From the NCBI GenBank assembly GCA_964640125.1, contig CAZXGG010000006.1, positions 18,224-82,223 on the forward strand: DNA of 64,000 bases, written 5' to 3'. The notes under the pieces are model-generated. The model did not search any database. It worked only from the letters and a program-made list of their open reading frames with translations, and was not told the origin of the DNA. The DNA is from G020353115 sp964640125. GTDB taxonomy: Bacteria; Bacteroidota; Bacteroidia; Bacteroidales; VadinHA17. Of the stretch, positions 44,397 to 53,297 are shown one piece after another; within the stretch, counting starts at the first letter, position 1, and each line of letters opens with the position of its first letter. The translations under genes and the position numbers were made by a program.

Positions 44397-45410
44397 TCAG
44401 CGAAGTGAGGAGTTCTTAATGATCAACCGGGTATTAATAACTCGTGTAATGGGGGGATAGTTATCTGTTTTCTCTAAACGGTCAATCAGCAGCCGAACCG
44501 CTTCCTTCCCCATCTCATATCCATGCTGCTCCACTGCACTCAGGGGAGGATCAGTCAGGTTAGCGATCTGTCCATTGGTAAATCCGACGATAGCAATATC
44601 CTGGGGTACTCTGTAGCCCGATTCCTTAACAATCTTCATGGCTTCGGCTGCAGTAAGATCATTAACCGCAAAAAAAGCATCCGGCTTGGATAGTCCCCCA
44701 AGCAATCCCGGTATCACTTTCCTTGCCTCCTCCATCGTATCGCATTTGATGATCCAATCCGGATCGGGATTCAGGTTATAGGTTTTCATCGCCCGCAGAT
44801 AACCTGCTTTTCTATCCTTCCCGATTAGCAAATGGTCGGATGCAGCCAGATGGATAATGCGCCTGCATCCGACATTTATCAGATGTTCGGTGGCAAGAAA
44901 TGCACCCTGTTCATCATCAACGACCACCCTATCACTGATGATCTCTTCACATATTCTGTCGAAGAAAACAATGGGAACATCATGTTGCCGGATTACCTTG
45001 AAATGATCGAAATTTCTGGTCTCTTTTGAAACAGATACTAAAATTCCCTCCACCCTGCTTGATAACAGGGCATGTACATTTTTTACTTCCCGTTCATACG
45101 TCTCATTCGACTCACAGATCATCACCTGATAGTTGGAATTATAGGCTACATCTCCAATTCCGCTGATAACTGTGGAGAAAAAATAGTGGACTACTTCCGG
45201 GATGATAACCCCGATGATCTTGCTTTTTCTGCTCTTCAGGCTCAGGGCTATGGGATCCGGCTGGTAATGCCATTTCTCTGCCAGCTCATTTACTGCCTTT
45301 TTGGTAGCAGGACTGATATCCGGATGATCCTTTAGTGCTCTGGAAACCGTCGAGGGAGATATTCCGAGGGCTTTGGCAATATCCTTTATAGTAACCTGTC
45401 CTTTGTGCAT
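44397..45410 (-). CDS. LacI-family transcriptional regulator of the glucan utilisation locus
   Basis: The N-terminal helix-turn-helix is VTIKDIAKALGISPSTVSRA, followed by the hinge helix and a periplasmic-binding-protein-like ligand domain (IIGVIIPEVVHYFF, VPIVFFDRICEEII, IVGFTNGQIANL). Length (337 aa) is normal. It is divergent from susC across a 327-base gap containing a CG-centred palindrome, so it most likely represses the Sus-like operon until an oligosaccharide binds. Which sugar releases it cannot be read from the sequence; maltose or malto-oligosaccharides would suit the GH13 genes. Confidence 0.9.
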   Translation of the reverse strand: MHKGQVTIKDIAKALGISPSTVSRALKDHPDISPATKKAVNELAEKWHYQPDPIALSLKSRKSKIIGVIIPEVVHYFFSTVISGIGDVAYNSNYQVMICESNETYEREVKNVHALLSSRVEGILVSVSKETRNFDHFKVIRQHDVPIVFFDRICEEIISDRVVVDDEQGAFLATEHLINVGCRRIIHLAASDHLLIGKDRKAGYLRAMKTYNLNPDPDWIIKCDTMEEARKVIPGLLGGLSKPDAFFAVNDLTAAEAMKIVKESGYRVPQDIAIVGFTNGQIANLTDPPLSAVEQHGYEMGKEAVRLLIDRLEKTDNYPPITRVINTRLIIKNSSLR

Positions 45411-45606
45411 GGTAAATACCCAGGATTGAATGGATCAGATGCTATCTTATTGCAGTGCAATTCAGTTAAAGATACTAAAAAATATGGAATGTGAGTGTTT
45501 CTTCCATTTCGCTCCAAACAGGATTGGATTCACCAGATAATGAATGAGTAAAATGATCCCGGGTTAATTAGTCACAAAGAGCAGTACAAGGATAAAAATC
45601 CGATTT

Positions 45607-45616
45607 CAAACGTTTG
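45607..45616. promoter_or_regulatory. Candidate LacI-type operator upstream of susC
   Basis: CAAACGTTTG is a perfect 10-base palindrome with the central CG typical of LacI/GalR operators. A second half-site-like CGATTGCA follows at 45623-45630, giving a possible tandem site. It is 131 bases before the susC ATG and 197 bases before the divergent LacI-type start. Confidence 0.55.
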
Positions 45617-45671
45617 CGAAAACGATTGCAGTAATTTATTGAAAATAAATAGCTTATGTTTTGTTTTTTAC

Positions 45672-45679
45672 TATCTTTG
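45672..45679 (+). promoter_or_regulatory. -7 element of the susC promoter
   Basis: TATCTTTG matches the Bacteroidota TAnnTTTG -7 element and lies 58 bases before the susC ATG. It is downstream of the candidate LacI operator. The TTTG at 45660-45663 is too close to serve as the -33 element, so only the -7 half is supported. Confidence 0.5.
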
Positions 45680-45737
45680 TATCTGTTATTTCCACTTGAG
45701 ACAAAACCTAATTTAGATTAACCTAAAATTTTAATCT

Positions 45738-48701
45738 ATGAAACAAAATCGTGTGATCCGGAAGCTGTTTTTTCTGATCCTGGTCTGTTTTATTCCCATG
45801 TTTGTCATGGGCCAGGAGATCGTGGTTTCCGGAAAGGTAACTGATATTGAGGATGGGATAGGAATACCCGGAGTCAATATCGTTGTAAAGGGAACAACCA
45901 TGGGGACAACTACTGACCTGGATGGAAACTTCAGCCTAACAGTCAGTCGTGATGCAACCCTGGTTTTCTCATTTATCGGTTATACCTCTCAGGAGATAGC
46001 AGTGAACAATCAGTCAACCATTAATGTTTCCATGGTTCTGGATATCCAGGCTTTGGAAGAGGTGGTTACGATCGGTTATGGTACTACCCGAAAACAGGAT
46101 GCTACCGGATCCGTTACTGCTATTTCGACTGATGATTTCAACCGGGGTGCAATTTTCTCCCCTCAGGAACTGGTTGCAGGCAAGATTGCCGGTGTGCAGA
46201 TTACCAATTCAGGAGGTGCCCCCGGAGCCGGAGCAACCATCCGAATCAGGGGGGGATCTTCCCTCTCAGCCAGCAATGACCCGCTTATCGTCATTGATGG
46301 TGTACCTGTGGATAACGATGGCATATCCGGTATGAGGAATCCGTTAAGTGCCATTCACCCGAACGATATCCAGACCTTTACCATTCTGAAGGATGCTTCG
46401 GCAACTGCCATTTATGGGTCCAGGGCTTCAAACGGTGTGATTATCATTGAAACAAAGAAGGGGAAGAAAGATCTACCGTTTAAAATTAATTATGATGCAA
46501 ATCTCTCCTTTGGTGTAATAACGGATTATCATGATGTACTCTCTGCAGATCAATTCCGCGAGATCATCCTGGACCAGTATGGCAGCAATCCGAATGCAAC
46601 CAATCTGCTGGGTGAGGCAAATACAGACTGGCAGAAAGAGATCTACCAAACGGCTGTTTCAACAGACCACAACCTGAGTTTTACCGGAAGTGCCATGAGC
46701 ATTCCCTTTCGTGTATCCATTGGATATACCGATCAGAAAGGGATTCTGAAGACATCCGGACTGGACCGGTATACCGGTGCTCTAAGTCTTAATCCGAGTT
46801 TCCTGGATGATCACTTGAAGGTTAATGTAAATGTGAAAGGGATGCGTATTAAAAACCAGTTTGCAAACCAAGGTGCAGTGGGTGCTGCTGCTGACTTTGA
46901 CCCGACTCAACCCGTTAAAGATCCGGACAGTCCCTATGGCGGATATTTTACCTGGGTCGATGCTTTTGGGAATCCTATATTTACTGCGACCTCAAACCCT
47001 GTAGCCATGCTGAACATGAGGGATGACCAATCGACCGTTCTGAGAAGCATTGGAAACCTTATGCTGGATTACCAGGTTCATTGGCTGCCCGAACTAAAGG
47101 CAAAATTGAACCTGGGATACGATATCTCAAGCAGTGAAGGAACGGTTGATGTTCCTAAAAATGCAGCATGGGCATACGATAATATCTATGGAGGTGGACA
47201 AAAAACAGAGTATACGCAGGGAAAAAAGAACGAATTGCTGGATTTTTATTTCAATTATGTGAAGGACCTGGGTACTGTTGATAGCCGGATTGATGCTACC
47301 GCCGGTTATTCCTGGCAGCATTTCTTCCGGGAAGGAACCAACTATACTACCAACGTGATTGGAACGGTGGTCGATGATGATTCTGATTACAAAACAGAAA
47401 GCTATCTGGTCTCCTTCTTCGGAAGGGTGAATTATGTTTTCAAAGACCGGTACCTGGTAACCTTTACTTTGCGTGAAGATGGTTCATCCCGGTTTTCTCC
47501 GGATAACCGCTGGGGACTTTTTCCATCCGTCGCAGTGGCATGGGACATTGGTGACGAGTCGTTCATCAATCCCGACCTGTTCTCTGTCCTTAAATTGCGC
47601 CTGGGATGGGGTATCACCGGTCAGCAGAACATATCCAACAACGATTATCCTTACCTGCCAAGATACACTGCCAGCGAGGATAATGCACAGTATCAGTTCG
47701 GATCTACATTTTATACCACATTGCGGCCCGAAGGGTATGATGCCAACCTGAAATGGGAAGAGACCACAACCTACAATGTCGGACTCGATTTTGGAATCCT
47801 GAAAAACAGGTTTACCGGAGCATTGGATTACTACTACCGGGTGACAGACGACCTGATTAATTTCATTCCTGTTCCAGCCGGTACGAATCTTACCAACCAG
47901 ATCCTGACCAACGTGGGTGACCTGTACAACACCGGTGTTGAATTCACGATCAATGCAAAAGCCATTTCCAGAACCGATATGTACTGGGAAGTCGGGTTCA
48001 ATGCAACCTATAACAAGAATGAGATCACCAAGCTTACGCTGTATGAAGATCCTACATACATTGGTGTTCCCACCGGTGGTATTTCCGGAGGTGTTGGGAA
48101 TACCATTCAAATACATACGGTTGGATACCCTAAAAATTCATTTTTTGTATATCAGCAGGTGTATGATGAGAGTGGGGATCCAATCGAAGGACTCTATGTT
48201 GACCGGAACGGGGATGGAATCATTTCAGAAGACGACAAATACCGTTACAAGAAAGCCGATCCGGATGTATATCTGGGATTCTCCTCCTTTTTCCAGTATA
48301 AAAACTTCGATTTCAGTTTTAATGGAAGGGCAAACATCGGCAACTACGTGTATAACAACCAGTATTCAAGCAACGGAACCTATAGCGGGCTCTATAACTC
48401 CGTTGGCTCTCTGAGCAATTCGACTACCAGCCTGCTGGACTCGAAATTCCAGAATCCGAGATACCATACGGATTATTACATGGAGAATGGCTCTTTCCTC
48501 CGCATGGATAACATGACACTGGGGTATAATTTTAAAAACCTGCTGAGTGGAACGCTTGGATTGCGGATCTATGCATCGGTTCAGAATGTCTTTGTGATTA
48601 CTAAATACCAGGGTCTGGATCCCGAGGTTAGCAGTGGTGTTGACAACAACATCTATCCTCGTCCAAGAACCTTCTTATTTGGTTTGAGACTTGAATATTA
48701 A
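45738..48701 (+). CDS. susC: SusC/RagA-family TonB-dependent outer-membrane oligosaccharide transporter
   Basis: The protein carries glycan fragments through the outer membrane with energy from TonB. It has a signal peptide (about residues 1-25, ending in GQE), a CarboxypepD_reg-like domain (VVSGKVTDIEDGIGIPGVNI), the SusC signature EEVVTIGYGTTRKQDATGSV and a plug with VIDGVPVDN and a DASATAIYGSRASNG segment. The remaining 700 or so residues form the barrel, ending in RTFLFGLRLEY. Length (987 aa) is normal. It opens an operon with SusD 18 bases downstream. The GH13 neighbours point to starch or another alpha-glucan. Confidence 0.95.
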   Translation: MKQNRVIRKLFFLILVCFIPMFVMGQEIVVSGKVTDIEDGIGIPGVNIVVKGTTMGTTTDLDGNFSLTVSRDATLVFSFIGYTSQEIAVNNQSTINVSMVLDIQALEEVVTIGYGTTRKQDATGSVTAISTDDFNRGAIFSPQELVAGKIAGVQITNSGGAPGAGATIRIRGGSSLSASNDPLIVIDGVPVDNDGISGMRNPLSAIHPNDIQTFTILKDASATAIYGSRASNGVIIIETKKGKKDLPFKINYDANLSFGVITDYHDVLSADQFREIILDQYGSNPNATNLLGEANTDWQKEIYQTAVSTDHNLSFTGSAMSIPFRVSIGYTDQKGILKTSGLDRYTGALSLNPSFLDDHLKVNVNVKGMRIKNQFANQGAVGAAADFDPTQPVKDPDSPYGGYFTWVDAFGNPIFTATSNPVAMLNMRDDQSTVLRSIGNLMLDYQVHWLPELKAKLNLGYDISSSEGTVDVPKNAAWAYDNIYGGGQKTEYTQGKKNELLDFYFNYVKDLGTVDSRIDATAGYSWQHFFREGTNYTTNVIGTVVDDDSDYKTESYLVSFFGRVNYVFKDRYLVTFTLREDGSSRFSPDNRWGLFPSVAVAWDIGDESFINPDLFSVLKLRLGWGITGQQNISNNDYPYLPRYTASEDNAQYQFGSTFYTTLRPEGYDANLKWEETTTYNVGLDFGILKNRFTGALDYYYRVTDDLINFIPVPAGTNLTNQILTNVGDLYNTGVEFTINAKAISRTDMYWEVGFNATYNKNEITKLTLYEDPTYIGVPTGGISGGVGNTIQIHTVGYPKNSFFVYQQVYDESGDPIEGLYVDRNGDGIISEDDKYRYKKADPDVYLGFSSFFQYKNFDFSFNGRANIGNYVYNNQYSSNGTYSGLYNSVGSLSNSTTSLLDSKFQNPRYHTDYYMENGSFLRMDNMTLGYNFKNLLSGTLGLRIYASVQNVFVITKYQGLDPEVSSGVDNNIYPRPRTFLFGLRLEY

Positions 48702-48719
48702 CGGAAAAAATAAGAAGCC

Positions 48720-50933
48720 ATGAATATGAAATATATAAAAATGCGTGCAATCACGGTATTGGCTGTCATCCTTGCTATTGCAGCCTGTACCAAAGATCTG
48801 GATACGGTACCGCTGGATAAAGATGTCATTACATCAGCATCCGTATACGAGGATTTTGATTCCTATAAAATGGTGCTGGCGAAATTGTATGCCGGCTTAT
48901 CGTTGAGTGGTCAGACCGGACCACATGGGAACAATGACCTGAGTGGTCTGGATGAGGGATTCGGACAGTACCTCAGGGGATACTGGTATGCACAGGAGCT
49001 ATCAACAGATGAATGCATTATTTCCTGGAATGACCTGACCCTCAAAGACTTTCACGAACAGGACTGGACCTCCTCTGATCCATTCATTATGAACGTGTAT
49101 TACCGGTTATTTTACCAGATTGCTTTATGCAACGAATTCATCAGGGAATCAACCGATGCAAAACTGGATGAGCGGGGAATGAACGGAACAGAGAAAGATG
49201 AGATAGCAGGCTACAGGGCCGAAGCACGCTTCCTGCGGGCATTGAGCTACTATCATGCATTGGACCTTTTCGGGAATGTCCCGTTTGTAACCGAAGATGA
49301 TGAGGTCGGATCGTTCTTCCCGCAGCAAATCATGAGGGCAGACCTGTTTGACTATGTCGAATCAGAATTGCTGGCTATTGAAACGGAGTTGCCTGCGCCC
49401 ATGGCAAATGAATATGCAAGGGCTGACCAGGCGGCTGCCTGGATGATTCTGGCAAAACTCTATCTGAATGCTGAGGTTTATATTGATACACCCAAGTATA
49501 CTGAGACCATTACCTATGCGAAAAAGATTATCGATGCAGGATACACCCTCGATACCGAGTGGGAGAATCTTTTCCTTGCAGATAACCACACGGCAGATGG
49601 AATAATATTTCCGATAACATTCGATGGAGTGCATACTAAAACATGGGGAGGAACAACCTTTATTATCAATGCTGCTGTCGGAGGTTCCATGAATCCTGAA
49701 GATTTCGGAATTTCCGATGGTTGGGCTGGTATCAGAACCACCAAGGAGATTGTTGGAAAGTTCTATGACCTCGAAACCCTGAAGAAGAAAGGTGACCTGT
49801 CCGGCAGGAAAGCTTATCCTGTTCTTTATGTCCCCGGCAGTTACCAGGGCTGGGATCCTTCTGATGCAACAACCGTTGTTGCATCCGTTAACGACGATGG
49901 AAAGTACGAGGGATACCTCTGGTTCCCGGATGCCGATGCCCAGTTCAAGTTTAGCAATGCACCGGACTGGGATCACAGTATATTCGGTGATGTGGATCCC
50001 TCAGGTACGACCGGAACACTGGTGAAACCCGGGAATAATATTGTTGCAGGAGTTGCCGGTTACTATAAGGTCAATGTTGATACTGTTGCACTGACCTATA
50101 CACTTGAAAAAACCGATTGGGGATTGATTGGTGATGCAACGCCCGGTGGCTGGGATAACGATACAGACATGTCTTACGATGCCGTGGAGGGGGTATGGGA
50201 ACTGATCGTTGAACTGGGTACCGGAAGTATTAAATTCAGGGCAAACGATGACTGGGCTATTAATTATGGAGATACCGGTGTAGATGGTATTCTTGAAGCA
50301 GGAGGAGATAATATTACAATTACCGAACCCGGGAAATACGAGATCAAAATGAAGCTGGGATTCCCGGATTATACTTACACCATCGAACAGTTTAGTTCGG
50401 ATGGCCGCATCATGTTCTATAGCGATGGACAGTCACTTGAGATTGACGATGTGTTTGAATTCACCGAAGGGTGGGCTGTTACCAAATTCAAAAACATCAC
50501 GTCAACGGGTGCTCCCGGATCGGATCAGACCCATCCGGATACCGATTTCCCATTGTTCCGACTGGCCGATGCGTACCTGATGTATGCTGAAGCAGTACTC
50601 AGGGGCGGCAGTGGTGGTGATGCTGCAACGGCTCTAACCTATGTCAATATGCTGAGAGAACGTGCATACGGCGATGCCAACGGGAACATCACAGCCGATG
50701 ACCTTGACCTGGATTTCATCCTGGATGAACTGGCTCGTGAGTTCTTATGGGAAGCACACCGGAGGACTGACCTGATCCGGTTTGGCCGGTTCAGCAACAC
50801 ATCCTATACCTGGGCATGGAAAGGTGGAGTGAAAGAAGGTCAGAGTGTGCAAGGATTTTACGACCTCTATCCCATTCCTGCTTCCGATGTTGCTGCTAAC
50901 CTGAACCTGGAACAGAATGATGGCTATTATTAA
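48720..50933 (+). CDS. susD: SusD-family lipoprotein with two inserted SusE/F-type starch-binding modules
   Basis: This surface lipoprotein, the lid of SusC, captures oligosaccharides. The lipobox ends at Cys23 (ILAIAAC). TPR-like SusD helices are visible in ARFLRALSYYHALDLFGNVP and, near the C-terminus, LFRLADAYLMYAEAVL and FLWEAHRRTDLIRFGRF. Between these, residues about 366-558 hold two extra beta modules: the first with VPGSYQGWDPSD, the second with GLIGDATPGGWDNDTD. These match the modules of SusE next door. The total of 737 aa is about 200 more than ordinary SusD. Met3 is an alternative start. Confidence 0.93.
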   Translation: MNMKYIKMRAITVLAVILAIAACTKDLDTVPLDKDVITSASVYEDFDSYKMVLAKLYAGLSLSGQTGPHGNNDLSGLDEGFGQYLRGYWYAQELSTDECIISWNDLTLKDFHEQDWTSSDPFIMNVYYRLFYQIALCNEFIRESTDAKLDERGMNGTEKDEIAGYRAEARFLRALSYYHALDLFGNVPFVTEDDEVGSFFPQQIMRADLFDYVESELLAIETELPAPMANEYARADQAAAWMILAKLYLNAEVYIDTPKYTETITYAKKIIDAGYTLDTEWENLFLADNHTADGIIFPITFDGVHTKTWGGTTFIINAAVGGSMNPEDFGISDGWAGIRTTKEIVGKFYDLETLKKKGDLSGRKAYPVLYVPGSYQGWDPSDATTVVASVNDDGKYEGYLWFPDADAQFKFSNAPDWDHSIFGDVDPSGTTGTLVKPGNNIVAGVAGYYKVNVDTVALTYTLEKTDWGLIGDATPGGWDNDTDMSYDAVEGVWELIVELGTGSIKFRANDDWAINYGDTGVDGILEAGGDNITITEPGKYEIKMKLGFPDYTYTIEQFSSDGRIMFYSDGQSLEIDDVFEFTEGWAVTKFKNITSTGAPGSDQTHPDTDFPLFRLADAYLMYAEAVLRGGSGGDAATALTYVNMLRERAYGDANGNITADDLDLDFILDELAREFLWEAHRRTDLIRFGRFSNTSYTWAWKGGVKEGQSVQGFYDLYPIPASDVAANLNLEQNDGYY
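49815..50393 (+). repeat. Segment of susD homologous to the susE starch-binding modules
   Basis: This stretch encodes the two inserted modules of SusD. It is repeated, with divergence, in susE at 51441-52022. The stretch from TTGGTGATGCAACGCCCGGT onward (about 50122) is nearly identical between the two genes, as is the one coding for IKFRANDDWA. The flanking SusD code continues on both sides without frame break. Confidence 0.8.
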
Positions 50934-50957
50934 TGATAATACGTAAAACAAGTAGAT

Positions 50958-52025
50958 ATGAAAAAGATAAATCTGATCATCCTTATCCTTGTTGGCCTGT
51001 TTGCTATTATCTCCTGCGAAAAGGATGAAACAAAAGTGGTCATTGGAGTCTTTAATCCTCCGGCAATCACTGCGCCAACAGGTGGATCAAGTTACGTGCT
51101 TACAGAAGAGACCGAAACGGATACCATGACAACCTTTACCTGGAGTGCTGCTGATTTTGGCTTCCAGTCATCTGTATTATATTCCGTTCAGTTCGATTTT
51201 GTCGGAAATGATTTTGCCTCTCCCGGTGATATGGGAAGCACGAATGACCTCGAATTGGCTGTAACGGTTGGAAACGTGAACCAGAAGATCATCCTTGCAG
51301 GAGGATATACTGGTGTGGTCAATTCACTGGAGACCAGGATCATGGCAGTTATTCAAGCCATCGATAAAACGAATATAGACACCCTGTTCTCTTCATCAAT
51401 CACAATGGACGTTACCCCGTTTGAGAAGATCATTATTTATCCCTCTGTTTATGTAGCCGGGAATTACCAGGCAGCCAGTGGCTATACTTCCGACTGGTCG
51501 CCGGATTTAGGCCCGCAACTGTACTCGTTGAAGGATAATGAAAAATACGAAGGGTATGTCTACATGGCGAATGGTTCCAATGAGTTCAAATTCACCGATG
51601 GCCCGAACTGGGATCTCAACTGGGGAGATGATGGTGCGGATGGTACTCTTGACGAGAATGGAGCGAACATCTTGGAAGCCAATGCAGGCTACTATAAGAT
51701 GAACGTGGACCTGAATACCTTTACCTATACATACATGGGAACAGACTGGGGTCTGATTGGTGATGCAACGCCCGGTGGTTGGGATTCAGACACGAATATG
51801 ACCTTTGATGATGTAAACCACGTCTGGACCATTACAGTGGATCTCGTTGTTGGTACTATAAAATTCAGGGCAAACGATGATTGGGCGCTGAACTATGGTG
51901 ATGATGGCGGAGACCTGAAGCTCGATAAGGATGGGGCAGATATTGCGGTTGCCGAAGCCGGCAATTATACCATTACTATGGATCTTGAACAACCACTGTA
52001 CAGATACACAATTGTAAAGAATTAG
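50958..52025 (+). CDS. susE: SusE-family outer-membrane starch-binding lipoprotein
   Basis: The lipobox ends at Cys20 (LFAIISC). Residues about 30-155 form a SusE-type Ig-like N-domain (PAITAPTGGSSYVL). Two starch-binding modules follow: about 162-260 (YVAGNYQAASGYTSDW, YEGYVYMANGSNEFKF) and about 262-355 (DWGLIGDATPGGWDSDT, IKFRANDDWALNYGD). Such proteins bind alpha-glucan at the cell surface. The gene follows susD by 24 bases and is followed by a terminator-like hairpin, so it probably closes the susCDE transcript. Confidence 0.9.
   Translation: MKKINLIILILVGLFAIISCEKDETKVVIGVFNPPAITAPTGGSSYVLTEETETDTMTTFTWSAADFGFQSSVLYSVQFDFVGNDFASPGDMGSTNDLELAVTVGNVNQKIILAGGYTGVVNSLETRIMAVIQAIDKTNIDTLFSSSITMDVTPFEKIIIYPSVYVAGNYQAASGYTSDWSPDLGPQLYSLKDNEKYEGYVYMANGSNEFKFTDGPNWDLNWGDDGADGTLDENGANILEANAGYYKMNVDLNTFTYTYMGTDWGLIGDATPGGWDSDTNMTFDDVNHVWTITVDLVVGTIKFRANDDWALNYGDDGGDLKLDKDGADIAVAEAGNYTITMDLEQPLYRYTIVKN
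51441..52022 (+). repeat. susE copy of the tandem starch-binding modules shared with susD
   Basis: This is the partner of the segment at 49815-50393. Near-identical stretches surround the GLIGDATPGGWD and KFRANDDWA codons in both genes, while the first module and the linkers have diverged more. Confidence 0.8.
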
Positions 52026-52039
52026 GTTGTAGGTTAAGT

Positions 52040-52089
52040 AAAAAGAGGTTGTCCCGGGAGTTCGCTTCTGAGATAACCTCTTTTTATTT
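52040..52089 (+). terminator. Hairpin terminator between susE and the GH53 gene
   Basis: AAAAAGAGGTT (52040-52050) pairs with AACCTCTTTTT (52075-52085), followed by ATTTC. The loop of 24 bases may itself pair partly. It lies 15 bases after the susE stop and 14 bases before the GH53 ATG, so it may reduce rather than stop read-through. Confidence 0.65.
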
Positions 52090-52102
52090 CAAATGATAAC
52101 AC

Positions 52103-53272
52103 ATGAAAAAATACCTGTTTTCAGGACTTGTATTCCTGCTACTGGTCCTTTTTTCCTGCAAGGAGGATGGGAACAATAATCATGATCCCAACGAAAAAAT
52201 ATTTTATACCCCCGATCAGTTCTGTATGGGAGCAGACCTTTCCTATGTCAACCAGATCCTGGATTTTGGAGGAACCTACCGGGATTCAGGAATAGTCAAA
52301 GACCCGTACCTCATCTTCAACAATAACGGTGCAAATGTTATACGGTTCCGGCTATTCCATACACCCACCTGGACAAAAGAGATTTACGGCCCCGATGGAA
52401 CACAGATGTATCATGATTACAACGATGTGAAGTTGGGGATTGAACGGGCAAAATACGCTGGCTGTGCCGTTTGTCTCGACTTTCACTATTCCGATAGCTG
52501 GGCCGATCCTGGTAAACAGGTGCCGCCTGCTGCCTGGGAATCGCTGGATCTCGAACAAATGCACGACAGCATCTATGCCTACACCTTTACCACCGTGTCA
52601 AACCTTGAAATGGAGGGGTTGATGCCCGAATATGTCCAGATCGGGAATGAGATAAATCCCGGTTTTGTTCTGCCATTGGGAAGCCGGTGGAACGGGAATG
52701 AAAACAACTGTGCCTATTTGCTAAATGCCGGAATAGAGGCTGTGCGGGATGCCTCTGAAAGCAGCACAACTGATCCGGAAATCATTATCCACATCGCTCA
52801 ACCGGAAAATGTCGACACATGGTTTGATGGGATGAATGCAGCCGGTTTGACCGATTATGACATCATCGGAATTTCCTATTACTATATGTGGTCAAATGTC
52901 AATATCGGCAACATCAGTAATTACGTTTCATTCCTGAAAGAAAAATACGAAAAAGAGGTCATGATCATGGAAACAGGTTATCCATGGACTACCGGATATG
53001 CTGATAACTACAATAACATTATCAATGTGGATAAACTTTTGCCCGATTATCCGGCAACCCTGGAAGGACAATTTAACTACCTTGTAAAGCTGACACAAGA
53101 GATCATCGACGGTGGCGGGAAAGGAATATTTACCTGGGAACCTGCCTGGATCACATCAGACATGAAGGACCAGTGGGGACAGGGTTCTTCATGGGAATGC
53201 AATACACTCTTTGATTTCCAGGGCAACGTAATCAAGGGAATGCATTTTATGACCTATCCCTATGCGTTTTGA
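52103..53272 (+). CDS. GH53 endo-beta-1,4-galactanase-like lipoprotein
   Basis: A retaining glycosidase of family GH53, which cuts beta-1,4-galactan. The lipobox ends at Cys19 (LLVLFSC). The family start FCMGADLSYVNQIL, then VIRFRLFHTP and LDFHYSDSWADPGKQ are present. The acid/base Glu is in QIGNEINPGF and the nucleophile Glu in METGYPWTT. Length (389 aa) is normal. Its place between susE and two alpha-amylase genes is unexpected for a beta-galactanase. Either the locus also handles galactan, or the specificity has changed. The gene overlaps the low-confidence upstream codons of the next GH13 frame but not its chosen start. Confidence 0.88.
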   Translation: MKKYLFSGLVFLLLVLFSCKEDGNNNHDPNEKIFYTPDQFCMGADLSYVNQILDFGGTYRDSGIVKDPYLIFNNNGANVIRFRLFHTPTWTKEIYGPDGTQMYHDYNDVKLGIERAKYAGCAVCLDFHYSDSWADPGKQVPPAAWESLDLEQMHDSIYAYTFTTVSNLEMEGLMPEYVQIGNEINPGFVLPLGSRWNGNENNCAYLLNAGIEAVRDASESSTTDPEIIIHIAQPENVDTWFDGMNAAGLTDYDIIGISYYYMWSNVNIGNISNYVSFLKEKYEKEVMIMETGYPWTTGYADNYNNIINVDKLLPDYPATLEGQFNYLVKLTQEIIDGGGKGIFTWEPAWITSDMKDQWGQGSSWECNTLFDFQGNVIKGMHFMTYPYAF

Positions 53273-53297
53273 AGAATATAACAAAACCATTCCGATC

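Noticed and set aside
47484..48116. 210-codon minus-strand frame inside susC
   Set aside because: It is antisense to a conserved SusC barrel region; no domain, signal or start context.
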